DNA from: Melampsora larici-populina 98AG31
Lineage: Eukaryota > Basidiomycota > Pucciniomycetes > Pucciniales > Melampsoraceae
Assembly: GCF_000204055.1 (NCBI RefSeq)
Contig: NW_006768774.1
Span: 98,133 to 162,132, forward strand
Reading direction: 5' to 3'
Length of the DNA stretch: 64,000 nt
The translations under genes and the position numbers were made by a program. Positions 44,560 to 55,559 of this stretch are shown here, one piece after another (within the stretch, counting starts at the first letter, position 1; each line of letters begins with the position of its first letter). The notes below the pieces were generated by a model, which searched no databases, was not told the origin of the DNA, and worked only from the letters and a program-made list of their open reading frames with translations.

Positions 44560-45283
44560 AGGCATGTGAAGTTGGGGCGCTTTTGTTCCAACATCCTCAA
44601 GCGCTCAGCCTCTTCTAAAGCCACTTACTCAGCAGTCTTCAAGCGGTCGGATGGCTTGGTCCGTGGGTCGAAAGCCAACTGGCGCACAAACCGATCGTAC
44701 ATATCTTTGTCTTTATCTCCATGATTCGCTTCAGGCGAGGGACTTCGCTTTGAAGACCCGAGGAGTTTGCTCAATCGATCTTGGTCGATAGCGGTCGCGT
44801 TGGTTGATTCAGTGGCTTTATGGGGCTGAGAGTGCTCACACTGCTCGTGCGATGTCGCTGAACCGGCCTCTTGAAGTTCAGGGAGTTGAGCAGGATTGGG
44901 TCGTTGTCTAGGTTGAAAATATTTCTCTTAGCGCCTCCAGGAAGCCTCATCTGATGTTCTTTTGTAAATCTCTCCAAGGACTTTTCTTCTAGGGTTAGAG
45001 ACGAATCTCCTTCACCAAATCGTTTGTCGAGAAAGTTTGTGGATTCATGACAATTATGATATTTGGGCAGCAGTTTTTCAACCCAGCGTTGATGGACTTG
45101 GGTAGCGGACTGAGCAGGTTTTCCCACCGTCTTGACAAGGGAACTTTTGGAAGCACCTCGAAGAGATTCATTTTGACGTTGATTCAATAAGTTACTTGTT
45201 GGAAACTTGACCTTTGATGACTTCAAGTTGAACAGATTCTGGCTTGCTTGGATTTCCTGTGAATGGTGATCAAAAGGCCACAA
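44560..45283 (-). pseudogene. NOP14 (U3 snoRNP / 40S biogenesis) gene fragment, broken
   Basis: The minus strand encodes NLFNLKSSKVKFPTSNLL, GKPAQSATQVHQRWVEKLLP, STNFLDKRFGEGDSSLTLEE, KSLERFTKEHQ and RNIFNLDNDPILLNSLNF, which follow the N-terminal NOP14 consensus (NPF.....K; RRFGE.D..L..EEKML.RF..ER; .FNL.D). After a frame change near 44790 come DRLSKLLGSSKRSPSPEANH and MYDRFVRQLAFDPRTKPSDR with LKTAE, a TAA stop, then ALEEAERLRMLEQKRP, also NOP14-like. Real NOP14 has 800 or more residues; only about 230 codons are left, with one frameshift and one stop. The surrounding DNA has Helitron-type ends, so capture is plausible. Confidence 0.8.
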
Positions 45284-48244
45284 TCAAATGAGGAATCCTC
45301 CTATTCCCTATGAGATCATCTCTTCTTCTCAAGCTCATTTTTGAGCTTTTTGTCCTTTCATGTCTAGCTTTGGTATGGAATATTGCCTGTTCGTTCAGCC
45401 TGTTTTATTTTGATTCCCGATCACATTACGTCATTAATTGTCTGGTTAGCAACATCAAATCTGAATTAATCAACTTGATACCTTTTGAATCTCATTGATC
45501 TGAAGGTCCGGAGAGAAGCTTATCAATTTCAAGATTGTTTTTTTTCAAGTTTGCTCCAGTAATCATCAGGATCATTCAGCAATCTGGAGCGATACAATCA
45601 AGCTTTGACTCCAGAAAATATGAAACAACTCCCACTCATTGGTCAACTCTTTCTATAGCACATCAAATTTGATTTTTTCAACTTGAAGCAAATTGAAGAA
45701 ATATTCATGACTCAATTGCAAACGGTTGAATACCCCAGATCATCAAGAACTCAAGTAATCGATAACTTTGGACTTGATGATAGCTATCAGTCCAATGAAT
45801 CTTTTTAGGCAACCAAACTTATCATCATCAACGCACCATCAAATCGTATATTGGAGAACCAAGTCAAGAAGACCCAGATGAAACAAAACAAGGCGGGTTT
45901 TCTCAAACATCACATATTTCCTCTCATTGAACTTCCCATTGCCCTATCAAAATGTGGCACTTGATTTGACAAATGGGTTTTCTGCATTTCTTTCTGTCAC
46001 TGACAACACTTGCTTAGCAACACTGCTTTGGATTTGAGTGCAAAATCTTCATTTCAAAGTTTGGATGGTTCAACTCAATATGATTGAGTCACCAACTCAG
46101 TTTCAAGTCGTATTTCAATCTGGTAACAAGATTGTGAATTCTGGACAATTTCAAATCGATTGAAATCTGCGCCAATGACCATCCACTTGACTATCATTGA
46201 TCAACATGTAACCGGCCCATTTTACCCAAGCAGAAACAGATAGTTCAATTATTGGGAGAAAACCCAGATGTAAACAAATCTAATGGATGCAATAGAATGG
46301 TTTGAGATCATGGAAAATTGATCAAACCTAACTGAACCCTGTGAGCTATCTAATTTATAAACTCAAGTCAAACTTTGACTAAAGTCCCATTTTTCATCAT
46401 TCAGAAACAGTTCAAATCAGTGATCTGAAAGTTCCCAATCTTGACAATAGAATTGACTTCTGATTAATTTTCACCCTTTTTCAACCAAATCTGATTGATC
46501 TGTACGTTAGTCAAAGATAAATAATCTTTTGGTACAAGATAGAATGTAAAACACATTCAGCTACCCACAATTGAATAGAAGTCTTGCATATATTTTGTCC
46601 CAACAGTCAAAAGGCAAAGGTGAGATACTCTAAGATTTGAGAATCTTTCATCACATCTTGATTGAATTCTATAGATTCAAACAAGGCTTCAATTTCAATT
46701 CATTTTGGGTTTGTTGAGACATTGTGTGGATTTTTTCCTGTATCACTCTCATCTTTTTCAGTAAAATAACTTGCCATTTTTGATTTCTCCCCTTTCCCAT
46801 GTTGATCTCAGACAGCTTAATTATTCACATAAATCTCAAACTTTATAATGCAAGATGATAGTCACTTTTTGAATTTGTACTTGTGAATAGCTCCACTACA
46901 TGACAAAAACTACCAATATTATCCAGCAATATCATCAAAAAAAATTCAATAAATGATTGTACAAAATCAACCCACTCCAAACTGTGCAAAAATCTCCAAA
47001 CAAGATACAATGGAGCAAATTGACTTGCTATTGAAGCAAACCAAAAAGATTGAACAATCTGTCTTAGAGATGGATTAGTGTAATCCACTTGATTACATTG
47101 TTACATGATAAGTTCAATACCATGTAGTGTTTTACTTGAGGAATACATAAACACAACATACTTTGGTTGGATCTGTTTTCCAATAGCATATAGCTCATTG
47201 CCTGGAAATATTCAATAGATCAGTGACCTGAGAGGTTATGATAGACCTAACTGACTGTTTTTCATCCAGGTAATCCACACATCCAGGGGTTTTATTTATT
47301 TTATCATTTGATCCTGTCCCTTTTGCTGACTTCATGATTTTCAATGAAACATGAAAGTCATATCTGATATCTGACCAAGATTGGAAAAGAATCAGCCTGC
47401 AACACTGCAACTGTAGAGTTCAAGTTGAAATCCAACCGAAAGTGAAATGAAATCAGAGTTTATTAGAAGACACAAAAGCAGGGTCAGAGGGCTAAAAAAA
47501 TGAATAACATCATTAGGTAATGTGCCTCATGCTCTATATCAAACTTTCTTGAACTTATTCTTATTCTCATCCAGATTGAATGAATTTTGCAAGCAACTTA
47601 TTCATTTATCAGCATGTGAATCATGGCATCTTAGGTGGCCTGGATGCAAAGCAGGCATCAGCATACACCAAGGCTACTGAAATCAATCCAATTGAAAACA
47701 TATCAAATCTTTATTTGTTTTTGTACAGCTGTATTCATAATGGATGAACATTAATTTCTTTCGAATAATCACAGCAAATTCTCAATAGAGGTACGGCAAA
47801 GATCATTAATCACATAGAGGCACACAGGTTTGTTGAGATTATTTGAAAAGTTCTTTGTCAGTGTTCATCAATTACAAATGCGGCTGTACCCTCATTTCAA
47901 TCTCACTCAAAAAAGACTGGATGATGAATTGGTGGCTATTGGTGGTCATGATGTACCCATATCTACTTTTGTATACAAGCTTGGAATGCACATGTATCAA
48001 CATTGTATAGAAGCAACTATAGAGCCATCTTCTCCCTGTTCATCTCACTGGGAATCACTTCTTCCTTTTTATGGCTTATCTTTTTCGATAAGACAGCTGC
48101 ACAGTGTACGACAACATTCAAATCGCAAGCTTGATATCAGATCAGGTGCACCATATAGATTGGCCTTCATCTATTCCAAGGTATACAATTTTGGTTCCTG
48201 AAACAAATGATGTTATAAATTAAGCTACACCAAACTCAGAATTT
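45284..48244. other. long AT-rich region with one unassigned open frame
   Basis: No recognisable gene over most of the interval. A plus-strand frame at 47830-48201 (LRLFEKFFVSVHQLQMRLYP ... IGGHDVPISTFVYKLGMHMY) is coherent in composition but has no known motif. It ends shortly before the H5 hairpin end and could be part of that element's payload. Confidence 0.35.
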
Positions 48245-48277
48245 CCAGTGCGGCGCCCGCCGCCACCAAAATGCTAG
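48245..48277 (+). other. Helitron-type 3' terminus (H5), plus strand, inside the Gypsy gag-protease ORF
   Basis: GTGCGGCGCCCGCCGCCACCAAAATGCTAG|T: hairpin, short spacer, CTAG, host T. The gag-protease reading frame on the other strand stops exactly here (VGSKLH then stop), which shows that this is an insertion border. The element body lies to the left; its 5' end was not identified. Confidence 0.65.
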
Positions 48278-49101
48278 TGCAGTTTACTACCAACTCCGGA
48301 GAATTTTACGTGACTACTGGGCATGATTCTCTCTTGCCAGTCTGGTATTATTTCAGACAAAAAATGTTTTCCTACAATTGAGCATGATGCTCCACTGTCT
48401 AGTAGCATTGGTACTTTACAATTATTTACTAATGCTCGAGCCATTGTATGGTGTCCTAGTGTATGTGCCATTCCATCCGCTGGTTTGGATTTTAGCAATC
48501 TGGCATCAATTGTGTTTCCCATTTGCATGTCATCCTGCCAGGAATGAGGTACATTTGCTTCTGCTTGCAGTATGTTGATGTCTTTCTCATCATTTTCAAG
48601 AGTCTCAATCATGCACACATCTTGTTGCTGATGAATATTTTCTCCTTCACTATCTGAAGTTGATTCATCTGATAATTTTCCGCCTTGAAATTCATACTCA
48701 TCATTCATATGATCACTATCTTCTTCATCTTCTTCAATCATATTAATCTTTTTATCTTTACATCCTCTCCATTGATGTTTTGGATCTTTGTTTCCACAAT
48801 TTGGGCATGCTCTCAAAGGTTTCTTCTCCAACGTACTTGGCTGAACCTTTGTACTAGAGGGACCTTGCATTCTGTCACTATTGAAAGTAGCTTTAATTTC
48901 ACTAAAAGGTTTCCTTGGCCTGTTCAAGTACTTTTTCTTATTAATTATACTTGTATTCTCATAAATGTCCTTGAATATTAGTAAGAAATTATCCCATTCA
49001 TAGGGTGTGGTCAATTGACTTTTGATTGCAGTTCTGACATCACCATCAACTTTGTTTAAGATTTTGTTTACAATTCTTTCCTCAGAAGATTCTGGATCCA
49101 T
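48278..49101 (-). pseudogene. Gypsy-type Gag C-terminal part with zinc knuckle and aspartic protease, truncated
   Basis: Minus strand from 49101: ESSEERIVNKILNKVDGDVR (end of the capsid-like gag domain), a Cys/His knuckle CPNCGNKDPKHQWRGC, an acidic linker, then the retropepsin core MLLDSGASCSIVGKHFL. The frame is cut at 48278 by the H5 border, just after the protease flap region. No reverse transcriptase of this element lies in the window. The N-terminal continuation is at 54652-55072 once the DIRS element is removed. Gag packages the element RNA and the protease cleaves the polyprotein; this copy is dead. Confidence 0.75.
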
Positions 49102-49522
49102 GTTTTTTCTCCCTTCAAGGGATAGGTACCTCAGAGCGTCTCTGAGGTTAAAGGTAAGTGACTACCTTTAGGTAAAAGGCGTGCATAGCTGATCTTGCTC
49201 TTGGTACTTCAAGAGTGAGATCAGCGTGCTGTGGGAGGAACCTAAAGTTCTCAACCTGATCGTGATCAGACGTCTGTCATGATCTCTGGTTGAGAACAGT
49301 CACTACGGGGACGGGTAAGGGTCCTTTTGAACCCGCTCACAGGGAGCGAAGGCTTGGAGAGCCGAGTCCCTGCAAAGGGACTCGAAACCCGTCCTCGTAG
49401 AGACAAGCACCGTGGAGATATCTCCCACTTCCCAATCTCAAGGGGCACAAAGTCATGTGGAACGCGTAGGTGCCAATAGTTATCTGAATCATATTTCACG
49501 TCATGTTAAATAGTACAAGCGG

Positions 49523-50551
49523 TCATCTCCTGTGCAAAGTCCTAGCCAATCTCTGCGTTTCCTGTAACAACTTAACGGAGTACTTCCTTACGTATCTCTT
49601 GTATGATGAGGACTTCCACCTCCCAATGTGTCTCAAGGATGACAATGAACAACCTAAATTAGCTCTCAATGACGCGCCTCCGATCCTTAAACTATGTCCT
49701 GTCCAACGACAACCCATTGGCTCATGGAATTTTAAGACTGCGAGTACCGTTTCCCTTCTTATAGGTTCGTTCGCCAGAATTCCACGAAACAGTGGTTCGT
49801 GAGCCGAACCCGGAGAACTTCGTAGTAGTTGACGTAAGGCGGCAATCGGGTCTAGCCGATTAGGTTGTTTGGTAAGGCGTAGGAACTGTAGTTCACCGGG
49901 TGCGGCTGTTTTCGCGAGGCGTAACCGAATGATGGCAGATGAGTCATCGGACGAGAACCTAACGTCTTTCCGTCGAATGTAAATATCGGGGTGATCATCA
50001 TGTCTGGTGAGCTCGCCTAGTCGGGCTAACCCCCAAAAACCTACTAAAAGCAGCGCTCTGAGAGTGGTATTTGGTAGTGATGGTCCGGGTAATTTTCTGA
50101 TGAGGTAATCGAGGTCTGGTAATGTCAGGCCGGACCGATGAAGCCGTACAATGCTCGTTTGACATTTCTTCGAAGCTTTCAGTATAATTCTTAGTCTATC
50201 GGAGTCAATCTCTGGAAATTTTGCGCTGTGGAGGCAATGCCACATTCGCAAACCTGTGAGGTATCGTTTGGTGGTATCACTTAACACGGGATTATCAGTT
50301 TGTCGATCATTGCACCAAATCACGAAATCGTATAGAATCTTGGATGTGATCGGCAAAGTGAACGAGGAATTGTCCAAGAAGGTAAAGAGCTTGTTTACCG
50401 CTGCCGCGTATTGACGGATGGTTGAACTGGCCCATCCGTGTTTCAACATCACTTCGCTAGCCGCGTCTAGAGGGTGGAAAGTCGAGGGTCCCGTCTTACG
50501 AAGTGTTGCTTTGGCTGATGTCATTGTGAATAGGTGTTGATACTGCGACAA
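49523..50551 (-). CDS. DIRS tyrosine recombinase (phage-integrase fold), about 333-342 aa
   Basis: Intact frame. An N-terminal SAM-like domain (LKHGWASSTIRQYAAAVNKL) precedes the catalytic domain: first Arg in FWGLARLGELTR, then GHSLRIGGASLRANLG (H..R) and HIGRWKSSSYKRYVRKYS with the nucleophilic Tyr. The enzyme would join a circular DIRS DNA copy to the genome. A start at M 50524 (MTSAKATLRK) is more likely than 50551, since the first codons overlap the end of the RNase H frame by about 30 bases. No lesion seen. A host role is not suggested. Confidence 0.85.
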   Translation of the reverse strand: MSQYQHLFTMTSAKATLRKTGPSTFHPLDAASEVMLKHGWASSTIRQYAAAVNKLFTFLDNSSFTLPITSKILYDFVIWCNDRQTDNPVLSDTTKRYLTGLRMWHCLHSAKFPEIDSDRLRIILKASKKCQTSIVRLHRSGLTLPDLDYLIRKLPGPSLPNTTLRALLLVGFWGLARLGELTRHDDHPDIYIRRKDVRFSSDDSSAIIRLRLAKTAAPGELQFLRLTKQPNRLDPIAALRQLLRSSPGSAHEPLFRGILANEPIRRETVLAVLKFHEPMGCRWTGHSLRIGGASLRANLGCSLSSLRHIGRWKSSSYKRYVRKYSVKLLQETQRLARTLHRR

Positions 50552-52345
50552 CTTTCAAAGGTGAAATTTTGAGATAAGAGTTGTGCGAGATCTGCTGGAA
50601 TGGGTACTGCCACGAGATTGTTCAAGCCTTCTGAGGGTTTCAGACCTCTGGACAATTGGTTGGCTTCATTATCAGCTGACGTTACTCGTACTAAGTTGAT
50701 ATCACAATCTAATTCAATCAGCAAGTCTTGAACTAATCTCCATTCCCGGTTGACCCAGAAGTCGTGTGATTTCCTGTTCCTCGCTGCACCTTCTGTGGTC
50801 GTGTTGTCAGTCAGGCAGGAAAAACAAAAGCCTGCCACGCCGGTCGATAGATTCAGTTCTTTTAGCATTAAGATACCTAGCCGCACGGCTACTGTTTCCG
50901 CCCAGGCGATAGTTCGTCTGGGCCGTCCTGGCGGTTCATCCCACCCTGGCAACCATCTGAATTGCGACCAAGATCTCCCAATGATTATACCTATACCGTA
51001 GTCCGTCATAAAAAGTTGAAAAGATGAGTTATAAAGTAAAACTTAATGTGGAAAGACGAATGTAAATAGAGATAGTATAGATTCATACCTATACCGTAGT
51101 CCGTCGAAGCATCGCCAACCCAGCCAACGTTTTTTATAACGTGATCTGGGACCAACTTTGTCGGGTTTAGGTTTTCCAAGTACGATTTCCAGAAGAGTAC
51201 GTCTTCTTTTACATCGGCGGGAATTGTTCTCTTCCCTGGCGACCTCCAAGACGCCACGAAACTGAACCCTTCAACTAAATAACATTTAAGCTGCGGTAGA
51301 ATCAACGTGAGGTGGCTAAGTTTACCATTGAATTTTTGCATTTCCTTTTTCGTGATGGTTGTCATCGTGAGGAACTGGTCGATATCGCACTTCCTTTTCA
51401 ATAACTTTTTGTCTGTTAAACGAACTGTCTTTAATACACAGTTCCATATAAAACCTATGAACTTCTGTTCATCGGCGAATTCCGCGTATTTAGTGACATT
51501 AGTTTTTACACCGAGCTCTTCGCTAGCCTGTACAATTTGCACCATGGTCGTTTTATCAGACTTCAACTTAATCATCAAGTTGTCGTCGACCCAACGAAAT
51601 ACTTCTAATAACTTGAACGCTGCCTTCATCAACTCTTTCCAGCCATCAGCTGGACCACCAAACGAGCCACAACCAGCCACGCCACCGAAGGCTATCATCA
51701 GATCTATGAATATTTTGCTGTTGAAGTCCATTATTGCTAAATATGGCCATTGAGAAGGATGCGTAGGGATTTGCCTGTAAGCACCTTCCCAATCGAATAT
51801 CCCCATCTGAATTTCTACTTTTAAATTTCTAATAAACGCAGCCACTAATTTGAAATCATTCCACGTCGTCTCGAAATCTTCTTTATTCACGAAGGAATTT
51901 ACGGATGGGATTTCCGGGTTGAATTTTGGATATGACATGTCGTGAATTGGTCTAAACGTGCCGTCCGCATTTTCTACTGCGCCCAAGGGATTTGTTCTAA
52001 AGAAACCTAAGTTTTGTAAAACTTCTTCTTTAGTATATGGTCCGTACATTCGACCTGCGTTGACCTCCTTCTCTATACTATCTTCGATTTTCTTCCTTGC
52101 ATTCGTTGCTGAGTTATGGTTGGGGGGGCAATAAAAGTCCCAGTCTTTTATCCTATGTGTCGGAATACCCTGATGGAAACCCTTTTCAAAACCTTCTAAT
52201 AGATAACCGAATCTCTCTAGCAAGTTGAATTTAGTTAGTTGGTTTTTCCATACTATAATATTCATGTTGCATTTTACGGCTGCAGGCCAAAGAGGAATTG
52301 TTGATTTCTCTTTTCCATTTTCAACGTTCGAAGTGGATTTATCTA
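50521..52345 (-). CDS. DIRS reverse transcriptase and RNase H, with a 98-bp intron at the RT/RNase H junction
   Basis: The RT part (to 51089) contains IPLWPAAVKCN and RFGYLLEGFEKGFHQGIP near the start, GIFDWEGAYRQIPTHPSQWP, IAFGGVAGCGSFGGPADGW and the catalytic FRWVDDNLMI (VDD in place of the commoner YADD, usual in this group). RNase H follows: D in GWVGDASTDYGIG, E in IAWAETVAVR, D in FSCLTDNTTTEGAARNR and D in SADNEANQLSRG. The two parts join through an intron 51088-50991 (GTATGA...ATAG) that keeps the frame (GDASTDYGIG|IIIG). The N-terminal frame stays open upstream of M 52265 to about 52345 or further. No stop within RT or RNase H. It would copy the element RNA in the cytoplasm or nucleus. 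Confidence 0.8.
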
Positions 52346-52439
52346 TTGAACTGCAACTAAGGCTTTTGATTCATTTCAACAAAAAGTTCACATATCAATT
52401 TCTATCACGTACATATAGACAAATCACTAACAAATAGCG

Positions 52440-54330
52440 TATTACAAATAATCATAAGTAACAGGCAGGGGCATAATATCGCTTATAGCTCACGTTTGTT
52501 TATCTTTTGAAGTAGATTGACGTGGCTCTTCATCTCTATAAAATTGCGATCTATCTACTTGTTTCCCCTTATTATTGCTAGGGATAAATTTATCTTTAGA
52601 TTTTTCATTCCGTTGATAAGGCGTAGGAGATCTTTCTCTGTTTATGTTTTGTCAATTGTTTCTTCTGTTGCCTTGAAAACTATCATTTCTTCTGAACTGA
52701 TCGTTCCTATTAAAAGGCATTAAGTAGTTATTGTTATTATTGTTATGATTGAAACTATTGTTATTTCTTATGTTATCATTTTCATCTAATATGTTTTCTA
52801 CTGAGTCATGATTCAAACCATCTGAGTATTGTCTACCTGTGACGGGGTTGAAACGTTCTCGTATATTCCCTTTTGCATATGCTGGTAAAAGACATTGTCA
52901 ATTATCTTGTTATGTTTTAGACATCAATCATTTACAACGACTTACGATTGTCTAGTAAGATAATTCTACCATCTCTCAATAACTCAGTCCGTGCTTTAGC
53001 TTCTTCTAAAAAGACTTCTCTTGGAATTTTCGGGTCTCCAGGTGCTGCTTCTACCCTATTGCACATGACGTCTGTCCTAACTGAGATATCGTACCTAAAT
53101 GCTGTTAACCAGCCGTGTCTGAGGCTTAAGTTTTCTACATAATCAAAGTGTTTCTCCAAACTTGAAACTATCATCAGTTATCTTTAACTTCAACTCCGTC
53201 TAGATGATTATACTTACTCATTCGCAAATTTTACATGAAAATAAGTTTGACGTAAATACTTTAGCATCAATGTCTTCGCTCTAGTCCAATCAGCGTATGT
53301 CATCCACCATTCGCTTTTTGGTATCAAGCCTGTCAGCTTGTCTTTCTTTTTCGACGTGTTGCTGCCTTCAGCCATATGGTCAAGCTCTATCCAACGATCA
53401 TTGAACATCGTGAGTTTGAAGTTTAAGTCTAATTTTGTTAGATGATCATTCCAGTATTTGCTGAAGCCTCTTAAACCTGATGACGAAACCTTTCCACTGT
53501 TATTGTAAACTGAATCTACGACATTCGACAAAGGAATCTTCTTATTTGAGTTTTCTCCTAAGGACTTTAAAAATTGTTCTACAATTTTCGTATTCCCCAT
53601 TGCCAAAGCCATTTTGGCAATTTCAATCGAAATGTCTATAGTTCAAAGCTTAGTTAGTATTATATCTAAACAATTCTTTTAACAATAGTAGTTTATCTGT
53701 GATTAAACTATATTTAGAATTAGAGGATGAGCTCTCATTCCTTGATTGGAAGAGCAGTGGATATTAAGAAGTGAGGATGAGCTCTCATTCCTTGATCGGA
53801 AGAGCAGTGGATGATTAACGTTCGTTCTAACAAGAAGCTCTCATTCCTTTTGGAAGAGCAGTGGAACAAGCTCATATTCTTTCCACAGAAGAGCAATTGG
53901 ATTCAATAGCTCGCATTCTAAGTACTAGAAGAGCAGTGGTATTTGATAGAAACCTTCCGAATTTAAAGAGCGTAACTTACTTTGTTTTTGATCATTCACT
54001 TCTTCAATAGATGAGGAAGACCCACTTTCGTTTTCTTCACTAAACATTAACTCTTCTTCTATTTCATTGTTATCTATTTGATCGTCATTTATAATTATGT
54101 CGTTGGTAGAAATGTGAGTGGCTTCTTTCTTCTTCGCTTTGTTCGCTTTGTTGACTGATTTGTTTGCTCGATTCATTCTTATCTCTTCTAATGCATCTTC
54201 TCGATCTCTTCTAAGTTGTTCTTCCTATTTGGTTTCAATTTCGAAACTTCTTTCTTCTTCTGATGGTGGTGGAGTCGGTTCCGGTTCGAATTCCGGTTCT
54301 AGATTCTTGTTCCTTCTACTCGACCTCATG
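52440..54330 (-). pseudogene. DIRS gag-like gene, several exons, with stops
   Basis: Pieces on the minus strand: MRSSRRNKNLEPEFEPEPTP from 54329, a TAG at about 54227, then MNRANKSVNKANKAKKKEAT and an acidic tail ending at a GTAAGT donor near 53984. Next come MALAMGNTKIVEQFLKSLGE and SGLRGFSKYWNDHLTKLDLN (53640-53214), then LSLRHGWLTAFRYDISVRTD (53174-52940), and an Asn/Arg/Lys-rich part with TGA stops near 52650 and 52500. The HGW.TA.RYDISVR phrase is typical of gag of fungal DIRS elements. At least three in-frame stops mean that this gag is broken while the pol genes remain open. Confidence 0.6.
53725..53945. repeat. tandem repeat, five units, inside the DIRS gag intron
   Basis: Units of 35-60 bp share GAGCTCTCATTCCTTGAT.GG and GGAAGAGCAGTGGA. 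The first two are nearly identical, the last three shortened. The unit has weak self-complementarity (GAGCTCTCATTCC / GGAAGAGC). It lies within the intron between the GTAAGT donor near 53984 and the exon starting near 53640. Confidence 0.8.
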
Positions 54331-54651
54331 ATGTTCGAAAATGGGGAATCCTTACCCGCGGAAAGGTCTAAGACGACGAACACACACGAGGAGTGTGATG
54401 ACGAGAGGAGAAGAGAGAGAGATGAGGAGAGAAGAGAAACAGCGAGGATTCTGATGGGAGGGAATACTCTAGGTGACGTCTCTCTCGAGTCCAGGCCTCT
54501 CAATCCAGGGCAAGACTGGTTTGTCATCTCTATGATGTCATCAGTTCTCTGTGGTGAGGCGCGTGACTCTAAGACCTCTCAGGTGTCACGCGAGACCTTT
54601 CCGGGGTGTGACATGGACAAGGTTGATTCCTAGTCCCGTCGTCACCAACCC

Positions 54652-55072
54652 CCAATCAAAAGCTGCAATTCTTTTCTTTTGTTTCAAAGACCATGCTGTT
54701 GGATCTGCATGTACATTGGCGTCAAATTTGTCTTTCAAGAACAAATCTTCCATATTATTTCTCCAAACATTATTACCAAACCTCTTATGGATTTCATCTT
54801 TCCACTCGTCCCATGTCATTGAGCCTTTGCTTTTACGCTTGTCTATGTACCACTGTACTCAAGTGGCTGACCACAACAAGTGGGTCCATCTTCAGGTCTG
54901 TTATCAGGCTGTCACACCAATCAATATAATCATTGTGATTATACTCTCCGTCGCCACTAAATCTTTTCCAATCTCTCCCTGTTGGCCAAAGTTTAGTTAA
55001 AGCTTTGGTTAACTTGTCTTCTCGTGTAGTTTCAGACATGACTGTATGAGCAGTATCTTCCCTTACAAATGA
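54652..55072 (-). pseudogene. Gypsy-type Gag, middle part
   Basis: From the ATG at 55039: SETTREDKLTKALTKLWPTG, WKRFSGDGEYNHNDYIDWCD, then after a frame change near 54835 TWDEWKDEIHKRFGNNVWRN and AWSLKQKKRIAAFDW, the usual W..W...I...FG...W signature of Ty3/Gypsy gag. Upstream the frame is open to base 55072 (SFVREDTAHTV) and joins in frame to 58976 when the Helitron-like element H3 is removed. Downstream it joins to 49101 across the DIRS element. Confidence 0.75.
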
Positions 55073-55559
55073 CTAGCACATCAGCGGCGGGCCGCTGCTT
55101 TCAAAGGCTCAAATTACAAAAGGTATGTTGGTACCTTAGAGCTAGTTATCTAATACTCTCTCACATTCTGATTGATGCTCATAATCATCTCACAACATTA
55201 GGCATTCTTCATACATTATTCTGTATCTAGCTAGACATGGAAAAATGTACATCAGGGATACATGTAATGATCTTGAAGTGAAATTTTTGTACAAACAGTT
55301 CTCTTGGATTTTGTAAGAACTCAACTATGAGAATCACTATCACTATTTTAAATATTTTGAGTACTACCTCCTTGAGTCTTTCCAGAAGGAAAAGAGTATT
55401 CAACTAAAAACCACATTCAATTCAGTTCCAGATGTTGTTTTATTGTTTTGATCCATGTCAACTTTTATTTCAAAAGTCACATCTCTAAATTGATGCAAAC
55501 CATTCAACTGATTTTTACACAAATCACTTGAACAAAAGATAATCCACAACAGTCATACT

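Larger units (their letters stand above)
49102..54651 (-). mobile_element. DIRS-type tyrosine-recombinase retrotransposon, 5,550 bp, inserted in Gypsy gag
   Basis: Minus-strand order is gag-like exons, reverse transcriptase with RNase H, then tyrosine recombinase, as in DIRS elements. The borders follow from the host: gag ends ...FDW at 54652 and resumes MDPESSEERI at 49101 with the frame kept. No LTRs are present, and I could not identify the split or inverted terminal repeats expected for DIRS. The terminal 400 bp at the left (49102-49522) are non-coding with internal dyads such as GAGTCCCTGCAAAGGGACTC. No integrase, consistent with the recombinase route of integration. Confidence 0.8.

Noticed and set aside
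53725..53945. Regularly spaced repeats suggesting a CRISPR array
   Set aside because: Unit and spacer lengths vary, the units lie in an intron of a eukaryotic retrotransposon, and no cas-like gene exists here; this is a minisatellite.
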